Below are positions 45,691-57,499 of a stretch of DNA of 64,000 nt, one piece after another. The notes under the pieces were generated by a model, which was not told where the DNA came from, searched no databases, and saw nothing but the letters and a program-made list of their open reading frames with translations. The stretch comes from Hydnum rufescens UP504 (Eukaryota > Basidiomycota > Agaricomycetes > Cantharellales > Hydnaceae). Both the position numbers and the translations under genes were made by a program. The DNA lies in contig MU129146.1 in the NCBI GenBank assembly GCA_014904985.1, forward strand, positions 1-64,000. The letters run 5' to 3'. The number at the start of each line of letters is the position of its first letter. The stretch's first letter is position 1.

Positions 45691-47949
45691 TAGACCATTC
45701 CGCTCTCGGGCCTAGGAAAGAACCACTCTCGATAGCTCCGCGAATTCGAGTATAGATAAATTTGAAGCCTGGCCGACCGTAGAACGTTCCCGAACGTAGG
45801 CGAGTAAGTGGATCATATTCGCCAGCAGAGTCATTGATCGCGATGCTGTACAACTGGTCTATATTCAGTTGCTGGGTGGTGTACACATTGAAATAAACTG
45901 CGATTGTCTCCTCCGGTAGTAGCATGATGTTGGGCTGCAACAGAAGGGGGGCTAGCTCTTGTGGGCTCGCTAGCTCTCTGTCACGATAATGTGAGTGTAC
46001 TCAGAGAAAAGAATGGTAGGCCAAGGGCCAATGCAAATGAGATCGACACGTATGAAAAATATTCACCATATATCCATGCAGTAGCCCACAAAACTTGAGA
46101 GCAACTTGTGGGATCGGGGCAATTTCACAATAATATGTCACCGCTCAATAGGCGGAGCATCAGCCCAACAGCGAATGTTTTCATACCCCGAACTTCACCA
46201 CAACATCGAGGAGTTTGTCATTGATATCGCGTCCAATGGGCCCACATTAGAGGTTGATGAGGACGGAGATACCACTCGAAATAAGCAACATTCTCATATG
46301 CGTATGGTAATAATGCCCCGGCAAACTCCAAGGCAGTAAGCGGAAGTGAGTATCGAGGGTGTGATTGATGCATCTGCACGGTTACTGGCATAGCCAGAGA
46401 CATATCGGATGTCGCTACTGCTGCCGGTGTGAGAGAATGGGTGGCAGTTGGGAGGGCGGATGTCGCACGCTCCTGGCTGGACGGTGCGCAAGCAGTCTCT
46501 GGACCATTGACTGTAAGTTGTAGTCAGTTACCTGGCGATGAATGTCAGTGTTCAGTCCGTATGTCAACGAGAAACCAGGGAAGAAACAAGATCAAGAGCA
46601 TGCGTTCGTATGCTGATGTCTTGATCTTCAATGCTGGAGATGATCTCATCCTGGTGGGCGGCAACGAGATGGGCAGGAGGGAACTATTTCTGCCACGACC
46701 AATAACGAAATGTATTTCACTGATTTGCACTTGCTGCACCGCCAACATATGTTTTGCTACACGAGGAGCCCGAACATAGCTCACAGTTCTGATCTGGGTC
46801 GCGCAAAAATGCGGCCAGTTTATCGATGCACGTCTTTGCCAGAGAGTTGCCACCTGGGCCCTCTACCATGCCACCGATAGTGCAAGTATGCACACATTCG
46901 TACAGGAGAGACACCGCAGGTGTTGTTGACATGAGATCTGTTACTGGCTTCTGCAGCTTTTTCACTAGACAAGGTTCGAACAGGAGCTAGAGAACCTAGC
47001 TAAGATAAGAATACCAGGGGATAATGAACCCAAGCAGAAATATTAGACACTGTAGTAGTTTGGGAGAATGGATGACAAGGGACAGACCTGGCTTGATCAC
47101 TTTAATGAGCATCCAATTATTGGAAGACTTAGACACAATATCGAATAATTGGGGGGCGAAAGGAAGGTAATACTGGGCATCCCGCCTCGCCAGTTCGCAA
47201 AGCACATTAACCGTCGCAGATACAGCCCCTGGATAATGTCAAGGTCGATTCAGCACATTGCAGACAAACGAACATGCTGAGCAGACCTGAATCGGGGTCA
47301 TCAAGCTTCTCGCGAAGAGGATTGAAAGAATGCGGGAGAACTTCAGGATACTTCATAAGGACCTGTACATCATTAGAATGCACGTTCAGTATTCGTGGTC
47401 GAGAATGGTTCAGCATGCAATCAGGTCATGCGAGAGATCACGCCAGATCTGGAGTGATAATATGTGATAAGCCATCAAGGAAATGATTATATCAGCCAGC
47501 TGGGAGATGCAATGTCTATGAGAGTCAATGTATATGAGACCTGGGGATGGATCATGCTGGAGGAATCATTGCCTTCTTCTTCAAGGTATTAGTGGTCAGC
47601 ATTATAACATCGATATCCACTTTGAACGAATTGCATCGGCAGTAAGGTATCCTACCACTTTTAGGTGGATCTTAGAAGAAGACTTGTCCTCTGCAATGCA
47701 GAATGAGGCCCATGACATGTCATAGCCCAACATGTCGAGCTAACAGAACTCATTCAGACAAGGGAAATAAATGTCAAGATTATCACGCACGTAGGTCGGC
47801 TTAAGAATAGCAGCAGCCTTAAGCTTCATGTCCTCACTTCGAACCTCACTCCGAACATCATTTGTGGCCAGTGAAATGAACTGCGGTTCATTTTTCTTGC
47901 TCGATGCTCGCAGACCTCGAATCAAGTCTGAGAGGGTACGTTCGAACAT
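45683..47949 (-). pseudogene. APL5: AP-3 complex subunit delta (delta-adaptin), disrupted
   Basis: Delta-adaptin is a large subunit of the AP-3 coat that sorts cargo from Golgi/endosomes to the vacuole. The minus strand starts MFERTLSDLIRGLRAS (47949), continues EDMKLKAAAILKPTY (exon 1 to 47791), an intron (47790-47740, 51 nt), then LDMLGYDMSWASF, HLKVVGYLTA, DVIMLTTNTLKKK, GLSHIITPDLA, MLNHSRPRI, KYPEVLPHSFNPLREKLDDP, VNVLCELARRDAQYYLPFAP, SSNNWMLIKVIK, TDLMSTTPAVSLLYECVHTC, DKLAAFLRDPDQN, LKYISLLVVAEIVPS, DQDISIRTHALDLVSS and ELAPLLLQPNIMLLPEETIAVYF (as short blocks). Several single-base frame breaks (near 47640, 47440, 46600) and stops interrupt it, and the usual C-terminal tail is not found. 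It is either a decayed duplicate or the real gene with sequence errors. Confidence 0.85.
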
Positions 47950-48450
47950 TCTGAGTAGTTGTGGTCGGATGCTAGACGGAGGTACCACCATGCACTTTTC
48001 AGTGGCCCTAGGTGTCGCACTTTGAGGGAGTTGGTTAATTAGATTCAAGGAGTGTAACAAGCGCCGTCGATAGACTCACTCGAATCCAGAGTTATCCGGA
48101 GTACCTTACATACCCAATGATGGATCAAATGAAATAAATGTGGGATCTTTGCGATAAGGGCGCGAAGGGCATTTTAATCTGCTCAGGAAATTTAAGAGTG
48201 GAGAGGCTCATGAAGACTCCACGGAGGACGGAGAAGACAGCAAACAGTATGTTTTCTCTATTTTTCCAGACTCCTGGAGGACGGGAGGAGAGTGTTGTAT
48301 ACCGCGGAAGGCGCCGAGAGTGGTTTACCGTACCTAAATACGTAAAGTAACAGTAATGGGTTGCAAGCAGGATTGGGGAGACTTGGATGAGGAAGTTACT
48401 GCAATGACAGAGCTGAATTTTCAGATTGCATCCGGGTGTTGAGCTGGCGG
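47950..48450. promoter_or_regulatory. Divergent intergenic region between AP-3 delta and phosphoesterase
   Basis: About 500 bp separate the two start codons in head-to-head orientation. The stretch is CpG-normal, unlike the flanking mobile DNA, and is the natural place for a shared promoter. I see no clear TATA box or named operator. Confidence 0.5.
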
Positions 48451-50220
48451 ATGTTGCCGACGTCCAATGCTCGTATCCGATCTCCACTTCGGTGTACAAT
48501 GCTGAACTCGCTCGCAGGCCGTATTCGCCGAGCAACCGTCAGCAGCAATAAACATAAACACTCTATCGCTGCAGGCAATGCCCTCAATTCCCGACTCAAC
48601 GGCGTTTCGAGTGCACCCACTACCCCCGGCGTCCGCACTGCTCCTGCGTATTTTTCAAGCACTCCATCGCCGGCAACCGGATCACGTCTTTCTGGATCTG
48701 GATCTACTGTGCATTTGCTGTATGACACCAACGAGCCACCACCACAATCCGATGGTACCACCTGCTTTGTCTGTATAAGTGATACACACTCGCAGACCTT
48801 TGAGGTGCCTGATGGCGACATTCTCCTCCATTCCGGCGACCTGACCTCGTGTGGGAAGGAAGAGGAACTAAACCATACTCTCCAGTGGCTTGCTAGTCTT
48901 CCGCACAAACTCAAGATGTGAGCAGCGTTTAGAATTGTTTGGAAATGCCAGCTTATAGACATGATCGAAGTGTCATCGCCGGGAACCACGACCTTCCTTT
49001 GCATAAGGATTGGTATGAATCAAATTATGAACGGTGGAAACCCCACCGAGACGACAAGGAGGTGCAGTCTTACTCGCTCCCGAATCCCCATCCTTCATGC
49101 TCAGCCTCATCCTGTCTTCTAGGATTCTGATGAGATCCTCGCACTCATGAGAAGCCCCGCAGTCCAAGCAGCAGGTATAGTTTATCTGCAAGACGAACTA
49201 TATGAATTTCAACTTTATGAGGGTGGACACATATGGTCTGTGTACGGTTTGCCAGTTGCGTTTCTTCCCTCCCTCTTTGGCCTACATCTGCCCCTAATTC
49301 CTACCTGTGTGGTAGTGGCAACCATATTTCGGCAATTGGGCTTTCAACTATCATCCAGGGGATGAAGCCTCAGGTATGCGCAGTGTAAACTGGGTACTGC
49401 GCCTGCTGACCTTGGATCCTAATGTTTTTTTTAGCAATTGCATCTAAGATTCCCCCATGCGACATATTGTAGGCTTCCACTATTTGTGTAGACTGCTATC
49501 ATCTTAATGTCATTGTACAGACTCACTCACGGGCCACCAGAGCACACTTTAGATTTGGCATTTCACGGTCGCCATGAGGGGTGTCCTGAGCTTGCTGAGC
49601 ATGTCTCTATTTTGCGTCCTCGCTTACATGTGTTTGGGCACATCCATGAAGACCATGGTGCCATCATTAGATCTTGGGCCCGCACACCTTCCCCTCCTTT
49701 GAGATTCAATTTGACACCTAGTTCTCTGCCAGCCCCAGGCCATGCTTGGAACTGCACACTTGACTTACCATCGGAATCTCCATTGAGCGCAATTGAGCGC
49801 CTGAGACGGAAAATGCTCCTGGCACAGGATGAGGGTGACACCCACGGCTCTGAGGCCGATCAACTTCAATTCAAAAAGGAAACTTATCCAGACTCCATTC
49901 CTCATTCCACTCCCCCACTATCCCCTCTAAGCACTTCCTTCCTTTCAACTTCATACCCCTCATCCAATGCCTCCCCTAAGATATCCCCCATTTCGTCATA
50001 CCCACCGTCCTACCCCCAAGGCACCATTGTTCCTGGTACGGATACTCGTCGATCAGGCACTGGCACTTGTCGTGGCAAGAACATGGACAGACGGGAAGAA
50101 ACTGTCTTTGTCAATGCCGCAAATGCTCCAACTGGTGCCCGGGCCCGAGATAAGAGTGGGGTGCAAGTTCCATTTGGATGTAGGCCCTTTCAACCGGTTA
50201 TTGTTGACCTGGCAAATTGA
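48451..50220 (+). CDS. Calcineurin-like metallophosphoesterase (MPPED/239FB type)
   Basis: Six exons: 48451-48917, 48971-49061, 49123-49254, 49316-49373, 49435-49468, 49521-50220; introns 52-61 nt, all GT-AG, joining to 493 residues with no break. I chose the ATG at 48451 because the frame upstream starts only with GTG. Metal-binding motifs, in order: CISDTHSQT (D-x-H), LLHSGDLT (GD), IAGNHDLP (GNHD), LLTHGPP (H) and HVFGHIHEDHG (GHxH), the full set of the fold. The N-terminal 100 residues and the C-terminal 170 are Ser/Pro-rich and probably disordered. Family members hydrolyse phosphoesters with a two-metal centre; the substrate in fungi is not known to me. It is divergent from AP-3 delta. 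This is the only clearly intact host gene in the window. Confidence 0.93.
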
Positions 50221-50640
50221 TACTCCCATTTTACATAATGGACGGGGCTGAAGGTGACTTCTCTGGTCTGGAGTATTTGTGAGGTTATGTGTGCTGAATC
50301 ATGAATCCAGATGGTGTGGGTGTAGCTAGGCTAGGTTGGCTGTCCTCCATGACTTTGATTCTACCATTCCCCAAGTTACTCTCCAGATGTTCATGAAGTT
50401 CTTAGTATTTCCTCAGCCCAGTTTTGATATTAAAACCACAGTGGGTTACCTCAAGTCAATGCTTAATCCCCATCCTCTGTAGTCAATGGGAAGCTTTTGA
50501 CAAAGAGCTTAAGGATCAGCCTGGTAGGGAAGATGCAGTGTTCAAACCAATGGCAGAAATCTTCAAAAGGGTCATTAGTGTGGTGATTGTGACCTTGAGC
50601 TCAAAGCTAAATGTGAATGACTGCTCAATTGGCCTGGTGC
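50221..50640. other. 3' flank, no recognised gene
   Basis: Downstream of the phosphoesterase stop. A 78-codon frame at 50424-50660 has no motif I know. Composition shifts to CpG-poor from about 50300. Confidence 0.4.
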
Positions 50641-50644
50641 TAGT

Positions 50645-50775
50645 GTTGCTAAAGACTTAACCTGGAGTTGGCTGGAGTCCCAAGCCAGTCCATTTTGAGC
50701 CAAGCCCAGTCCTTGGATTACAAATCTTTGACTTGGACTTGACTTGACTGGTGCTTGAAGCCAACTTAGGTTATC
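50645..50775. mobile_element. Short MITE (AGTGTTGC family), copy 3
   Basis: Starts TAGTGTTGCTAAAGAC and is rich in AAGCCAGTCC and GACTTGGACTTGAC motifs like the copies at 34905 and 41950. Non-coding. Confidence 0.5.
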
Positions 50776-51264
50776 CTTAGGTAAAAGTCACAGTGGGTTG
50801 CTGAGCAGGGCTATTCCACACCAAGTAGCAGAGAATATTATGGGCCATTGCTGCCACCATCATGTGGAGGACACATCATCTCCAGTATCCAGCCAGTTGT
50901 CACCGTCCACATTGTCAAGTGCAACAGGCAGACTATTATAAAGTTCTCCTACTTCAAGAGATGATGGTATAGTGTGACACACAGGACCATGCTCTGCAAT
51001 CTGACTTCCACTTGATGATGGATTGCAGCTCCTTCCCCTATGTCATTGACCCAGTCTTGGTCCAAGGCCAAAGGATTTCTGTTGAAGTCTCATTTAGACC
51101 CTACCATGACCAAAGGCCTCAAGTAAATCTCCAAGAAGGATTGAGAGGTGGTTTATATCTCTTTTAGCCTTGTCTGGTGTTCTAGGATTATCACAGTTGT
51201 ATGTTTGGTGGGCCACACCAATGGGAGACTGAACTTCAGTCAAAGAGGGGGAATGGAGCTTGGA

Positions 51265-51910
51265 TGTACCTAATGCACCCTCAAAATAGTACCTCTTAGG
51301 TGGTTTGAGCTTGCATCTGCAAACCACCCAGGAGGTGTTCTGAGTATAGGCATGTCTAAGACATGCCTGAGGGGTATTTTTGGGGAATTTGTTTTCTAAG
51401 TTCACTATATAGACATGTCTAAAATAGCCAGCCACAGGCACCACCCACAAGGGTTTGTTCACCAGCTGGAGAGTGTTACAGGTCTAATTTAGGCATGGTC
51501 TAATAAGATATTTTCTGGAGCCTTAGAGGTGTCTATCATCCTTACTGTGTGTGTACTGGTGTCTAAATCAACATTTTGAGCCCAAGACCTCTGGTGGCAG
51601 TACTAATAGGTATCTAATGTTGTCTAGATCCAATAATAATCCAATAATAATGGTGCTATTGTGGATGCATGTCTACTAGTGTCTAAATTAAAACAAAGGC
51701 ATCTGCTCAGCACCTAATGCACCCTCAAAAAGGTACCTCTTAGGTGGGTTCTGGTTGCATTGGGATATGGCCTAAGAGGTGGTTTGTATATAGGCATGTC
51801 TAGGCAGTGTCTAAAGGTGTTCAGAAGATGAAAATTTTCTAAGTCCCTATAATAGGCATGCCTATCTGTGCCTGCCACAGGCACCACTCCCAGGCTTTTT
51901 AACTATTTGA
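51265..51910 (+). repeat. Two copies of the CTCTTAGGTGG repeat
   Basis: Copies begin at 51267 and 51709, each ACCTAATGCACCCTCAAAA then GTACCTCTTAGGTGG, with AGGCATGTCTA motifs 90-120 bp later. A third, inverted copy ends at 29702. The minus-strand 122-codon frame across 51094-51462 runs through the repeat and is not credible as a gene. Confidence 0.6.
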
Positions 51911-51921
51911 TAGGGATTCTG

Positions 51922-52322
51922 GGGTTGATTTAGGCATGCCTAAATCAGTTGTGTCTAATGATGTCTAGAGCTTAATTATTGACTTTGAAGAGGCCTATCA
52001 AGGGTTAATTTAGGCATGTCTAAATCAGTTGTGTCTAGTGATGTCTAGAGCTTAATTATTGATTTTGAAGAGGCATATCAAGGGTTGATTTGGGCATGTC
52101 TAAATCAGTTGTGTCTAGTCATGTCTAGAGCTTAATTATTGACTTTGAAGATGTGTCTCAATGGTTGATTTAGACATGTCTAAATCAGTTGTGCCTAGTC
52201 ATGTCTAGAGCTTAATTATTGACTTTGAAGAGGTGTCCCAAAGTTTGATTTAGGCATGTCTAAATCAGTTGTGTCTTGTCATCTCTAGACTTTGATTATT
52301 GACTTTGACAAGGCCTATCAAG
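51922..52322 (+). repeat. 80-bp tandem repeat, five copies
   Basis: Units start at 51922, 52002, 52082, 52162 and 52242. Each has GTCTAAATCAGTTGTG followed by TCTAGAGCTTAATTATTGA. Internal GGCATGTCTA/TAGACATG motifs match the neighbouring CTCTTAGGTGG repeat, so the array probably grew from that element. Confidence 0.92.
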
Positions 52323-52720
52323 GTTGTCTCATTCAGGTGCATTGATTGGTGTCTGAATCCTAAATTAAACTTGTAATTGCCCTGGAACCATGGTGGTGCC
52401 TATTGGTGTCCACTGGTGTCTAAGCTTGCAATTAAAGTTGGAGTTGCCTTGGCACCATGGGAGTGTCTATCAGTGTCCACCAGTGGTCCCTAAGTCCTCA
52501 ATGAAAATTATAGTCACCTTTGCATCACAGTGGAGTCTATTTGGTGTCTAGTGGTGTCTAGTGATGTCTAGTGATGTCTACATGTTCCTTCCCTTCAGCC
52601 CACTCTCCAGGACAGTCCCCAGAATCAAAAGACATCATGTGAATGAGAAACATGGTGTGGCCTGCAATGCCCCCTTATCCACAAGTATGAACAGTTGGGT
52701 AGCAGTGTTCTTGTCAAGTG

Positions 52721-53438
52721 TATGGTTGCCAAAGTCAGGTTCAGGTCAGGTTTTGCCCCATTTGGGCAAAACCTGAACTTAACCAAAACCTGAATCTTCT
52801 CAATTGGCAAAACCTGAACCTAACCTGAAGAAAACCTATCTTAGGTTAGGTTCAGGTTAGGTTCAGGTTTAACCAAGGTTCAAACCTGAAATCATGAGCC
52901 CCTTCAGACAGGAGAAATATCTGAGCTGAACACTGATTTTAACCATAATCCAGAATGAGTCATCAATTCTGGCAAGTTCCAGAATTATGTAAGCAGGTTC
53001 CTTGGGGGAGAAATATGTTACTTTGAAGTGAATTTATACATAAAACCTCATGAACAGTTTATATTGACTATACATAGTCTATGTATAGTCAATATAAACT
53101 TTGTATGAGGTTTTATGTTTAACTTCACTTCAAAGTAACCTATTTCTCCACCAAAAAACCTGCTTACATAATTCTGGAACTTGCCAGAATAATGACTCAT
53201 TCTGGATTATGGTTAAAATCAGTGTTGAGCTCAGATATTTCTCATGTCTGAAGGGGCTCATGATTTCAGGTTTGAACCTGGGTTAAACCTGAACCTAACC
53301 TGAACCTGAAAACATGGGGGCCCAAAACCTGAACCTGACCTGAGGAAAATTACATGAAACCTGACCCCAGTGGAACCTGACTTGGTTCAGGTTTGAACTC
53401 AGGTTTTCCAGGTTTGTAACCTACCTTCAGCAACCATA
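52721..53438. mobile_element. hAT-like MITE, large fold-back form
   Basis: 718 bp with ends TATGGTTGCC... and ...GCAACCATA and an 8-bp duplication agreeing at 7 of 8 bases (GTCAAGTG 52713-52720, ATCAAGTG 53439-53446). About 235 bp on each side of 53076-53080 are near-perfect reverse complements. Outer parts share CAGGTTCAGGTTTTG and the right-end block with the nested MITE at 27984-29311, so both belong to one family. Non-coding. Confidence 0.88.
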
Positions 53439-53629
53439 ATCAAGTGTGTGGTTGAATTGTCCAGTGGCAGGGGGACCCTTGACCTCCTAGACACACCTAG
53501 CCACTCTCCAGAGCAGTACTCTGGGTGGTATGGATGAAATGGGTGGTATGAATGAAGGGGATAGGATAGACAAGGGGATGGGATAGACAAAGCAAGCAGC
53601 AGGGACAAAGTGGGCAGCACAGACAAATG

Positions 53630-56010
53630 GGGCATGCAGATGAAGGAGGTGGCACAGGTGTAGGCAAAGGAGGTGATGCAGGTGAAGGAGGCAATGCAGA
53701 CAGACACAATACAGACACGGGAGGCGGCACAGGCACAGGCAAAGAAGGTGATGTGGGTGCAGGCAAAGAAGGCAATGCAGGTGCAGGCAAAGAAGGCAAT
53801 GCGGGCGCAGGCAAAGAAGGCAATGTGGGTGCAGGCAAAGAAGGCAACATGGGCACAGGCAAAGAAGGCAACATGGGCACAGGCAAAGAAGGCAACATGG
53901 GCACAGGCAAAGAAGGCAATGTGGGCACAGGCAAAGAAGGCGATGCAGGTGCAGGCAAAGAAGGCAACGTGGGCACAGGTAAAGGAGATGACACAGGCAC
54001 AGGCAAAGGATGCAACACAGACAGAGGCAATGCTGATGCATGGGGCACCAACAAAGGCAGCACTGATGAAGTCAGAGTCACTGGATTGACAGTGACTCAA
54101 ACCTCATCCACAGGCAATGAGGGTTTCATTACCAGGGGCTCTAGTGTCGAGATTGTGGGTGTCAAACTCATACCCACTGTAGGGCTCGAATGAGGTGGGA
54201 CCAGAGATGGAGTGCCAGGCCCAGTAGGTGGTCCAATTGGCAGGCCTGCAGACGAAGCAAGAGGACCTACTGAAGTATCACCTGAAACATCTTTCACAGG
54301 TGCAACAGGAGTCAGGGGAATAGTGGGGAAAGCAGTGCTATTTGCTATCTGCTGAGCTCGTGTATTAGGATGGGTGCTGCCCTCAGGAATGTCAGCTGCC
54401 CTGCATTTGCGACTATGGTCAGCCTTTTTCTTCCCCTTATCCATTGGGGATGGAATGCGAGGCTCTTCGAGACCTAGCTCTTTGATGAGCTCTTTGTTTC
54501 ATGCAATATTTCATTGCTGAATTGTCTCCAAATCAAGGGGAGGCTCTGTGAGCTCATCCAACTCATCACACTCTCTATCAATTGGCATCTTGTCTTCAGG
54601 CAGAGCAGCATGATCAACAGTGGCTGACAAATGAAGTGGAGAGGGTGTAACAGGTGAAAAACATGAGAGGGGTGCAAATGATGAGGAAGGAGTATGGGGC
54701 ATGACTGGTGAAGTACAACCAGAGGGACCAGGTGTTGGCAATCACTCATGGCCAGGCAAGAATTGCAATAAGCATTCAGATTTTGCTGAAGCATGTTGTC
54801 AATGATGTGTCAGTGAGGGGCGCAAAATTACTTATGATAAACAAGCTTCAGAAATTCAATGTATGAAGGGATTATAGAAGACAGGAAAAGATTGTGCACA
54901 TGGGAACCAAAGTCAAGAGGTTGATCACCAACTTTTTTTCCTTCATGAAGACTAAGTGGTGTGAGAATCAATGACAACAGCAACAGGTGAGGAATCTGAA
55001 CTTACTGAGTCACAGTGAGCTCTCCTTCTGTAGCTAACAAAGGCCCTCTGACAATAACTGAGCATGACATGCCTGTCAGCATTCTCAAGTCATGCATGAA
55101 CTCCATGATGAAAGGAATCATGTTGTTGATTCCTCTGAAAGGAAAAATTAGATGAATGCAAGTTGCTCAGGCAATTAAACTCACTTTTGGAGCTGCTCCA
55201 CTGTCTCTGGCACCTTCTGAACTTCATCCCACACTGCCAGAGCCTCCTCATGCTGTCATTCACATTCATGTGCAACTTCTGCTTTGATTTCAGCAGACTC
55301 TTGCTTGAATAGGCAAGCAGTGACTTCTGACCATAGCACAACTGGCTCCTTGTGTTGCAGGCCTGCTCAAGCCTTTTCTGCTTCAATTGCCTCTTCTTTT
55401 TTGACCTCAGGCTGGATCTTTTTCTTGGAATAAAGACCGGAGTAGACTTGTTCAAGATGCTTGATCCTGGGCTTTGGCAATAAGGCTTTGGAATATTTTC
55501 CACCCTGCCATATAGTGGCTGGGCCCAGAGTGGGGGTGACCGACATGTTTCCAGAGTGATGTGTGGTGCTCCAGTGTAGTCCGTACCACCAAATAATTCC
55601 CTAGAGGTACAAGTTAACAGTCAGATAGTAGATAATAGCAAGTGTAAGTTGTACTTCTTTTTTTGCCTTGATTTGAGATCCCTTTTCCTTGATCCCATCC
55701 TGGGTAGTGGGCTCCTTGTATGTAGCCCCCTCAACAGGCTTGACATTGTTGGGGAGACTCCAGTGATATCATTTGAAATAGTCGTGGCACAATTTAATAA
55801 AGAAAGTAGACTTGGATCCACTTGCCACTGCCTTCTGGTATTCCAGGCCATGCTCATCCAGGAATGATTTCCTGGACATGCCAGTAGCCCAGCCTCTTGG
55901 AGACATTGATCAGCCTTTGCATCCAGAGCTGTCAGTCTGAGCCTGAGATGCATTGTGGAAGGAATGGCCACCTCTGTCCCCAATAGTGAGTGCCTCATGG
56001 TTGGGGGCAT
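53630..56010 (-). pseudogene. Hypothetical agaricomycete protein, decayed, with repetitive C-terminal region
   Basis: Minus-strand blocks in order: 56010-55621 (MRHSLLGTEVAIPSTMH), 55500-55200, a helical Lys/Glu-rich region ending VWDEVQKVPETVEQLQK, then INNMIPFIMEF with MLTGMSCSVIVRGPLLATEG (about 55120-55040), a likely intron (GTAAGT...ACTTAG, about 55005-54950), LHEGKKVGDQPLDFG, and Ser/Thr/Pro-rich sequence (54741-54100) including a basic MDKGKKKADHSRK. I recall this block order from uncharacterised agaricomycete proteins that occur next to mobile elements; no function is known. Stops and frame changes break it in many places. Confidence 0.5.
53640..54010. repeat. 24-bp tandem repeat (GGCACAGGCAAAGAAGGCAA)
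   Basis: About 14 copies of a 24-bp unit, so every frame gives an 8-residue repeat and five of six frames stay open (for example GTGKEGNV on plus, FFACAHVA on minus). The coding frame cannot be told from the sequence. Two 188- and 233-codon frames here are products of the repeat. Confidence 0.9.
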
Positions 56011-56109
56011 GTAGGACTAACAGTATTTTCCATCACAAATCAACACCACCAAAATTTCATATGCCACAATGTTGAACAAGAAGACCCTGACTCAATTGAG
56101 GGTGACCGT

Positions 56110-57324
56110 TGTAAGCAGGATAGTTAAGAACCAATCCAACTACTGTCCACATCGTTGAGGATAGGACAAATGAAGGGAGCCACGGGGACAATTCGAATAT
56201 TCAGGTCCGGGAAAATGAAGGTCTTTTTGGATAATAGAAAATCCCAATGAACAGTGATTGCTCAAAGGAATAGATCAGTGTCACAAAATAAAAATGTCAA
56301 GGCCACACCCTGAAGTTGTCCTCTTGACTATTCAGTCTAAATGTGGCTGTACAAAGTCTTGACAAGTGGGAAATCTCCTCCAGACAGCGGCAATACTTCA
56401 GTGCCTCAGACTGATAGGGGGAAAAACCAAATATTTACATGCCCCTCCCCTTTATATACATTCCAGACCACAATTCAAAATTCCGGAAGAAAAGCGGAGA
56501 TAAGGGAAGCATAATGAAAAAGAAATGAAGTCAAAAGCTTCAAAACTGGTGGAGATATTCAAGAATCAAGTAAAAAAAGAGACAAAAAAAACACTTTACA
56601 AGGCATTCCTCCTTTGAAACTGGATAGATTCCCTTAAGGAATGGTGGAATAGGTTGCCCTGAGTGTCCTTTGCATCGGAATTAAGAGGGCCAGAACCAAT
56701 TTGTCATTTGTGTTGGTGGAGCAAGGGGGGAGTCATGAGGAAGGGGTTGTCTTGTGAAAAATGGAGTTCTCATCCGTTCGTTTTGCCCTTGGTACCGTTC
56801 GATGCGCATTTTCAACAGCTTTCAGGGCGTGGTACTCGCGAACGAATCCGATAAGAATTGGCTTTGAAAATCAAGAAATACTCCTTCAGAGTATGAATCA
56901 TGGAAAGATAATTGTATAGGGACCGCATTTTTGATCCATTCGTTTCGTGTTTGGTACCGTTTGATAGGTACGATTCTTATCTTTCTGGGCGCGGTCGTTT
57001 CGAGTCGATCCGATCAAAAATGACGGAGAAATTCGAAAAATACTCCTTTAGAGTGACATAACCCTTTTTGAATCATGTGACAGGTCCGCGGGTCCAGAAC
57101 GAAGGCCAGGCACAGTCCGTGTCATTACATAATCACAATTCTTCACCCTTAAGGCAAAGGAACGACATGGAATGATGGGTTTCGGATGTGTAGAATTTGG
57201 ATTGTTTCTCCAATGAATGAACAATGTGAAAATTAAGGATCGGATGGATGATCAATTCATTTGTTTGGTTGGAAAATTGGCCTCGGATAGGATTTCTATA
57301 GTGTAGGGATTTATCCCTCCAACA
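56110..57324 (+). mobile_element. Solo LTR, family B (copy 2)
   Basis: 1215 bp TGTAAGCAGG...TCCAACA, with a 4-bp target duplication CCGT (56106-56109 and 57325-57328). Collinear with copy 1 at 25918-27130 at roughly 93-95% identity by eye. The same orientation, ends and 4-bp duplication length confirm the family boundaries. Confidence 0.94.
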
Positions 57325-57499
57325 CCGTTCCCCTAATAGTGAGGAAGTACTGGTTCCTCCATGTTAGTACGAGAACTAAAGCACAATGAGTAGCAGTGAA
57401 TATCAGAAGAGAGGATACTTCCCCAGGTGACAGCGAGCCCAAGGGCTCTACTCTTGGTGAGAGGACTATGCCCTACCTGTGTATGGGAACTAACAAGAT

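Noticed and set aside
51094..51462. 122-codon minus-strand frame
   Set aside because: It runs across a dispersed repeat that recurs at 51709 and 29702; no motif.
53399..54193. 188- to 233-codon frames on both strands as real proteins
   Set aside because: A 24-bp repeat keeps nearly all frames open; length is not evidence of coding here.
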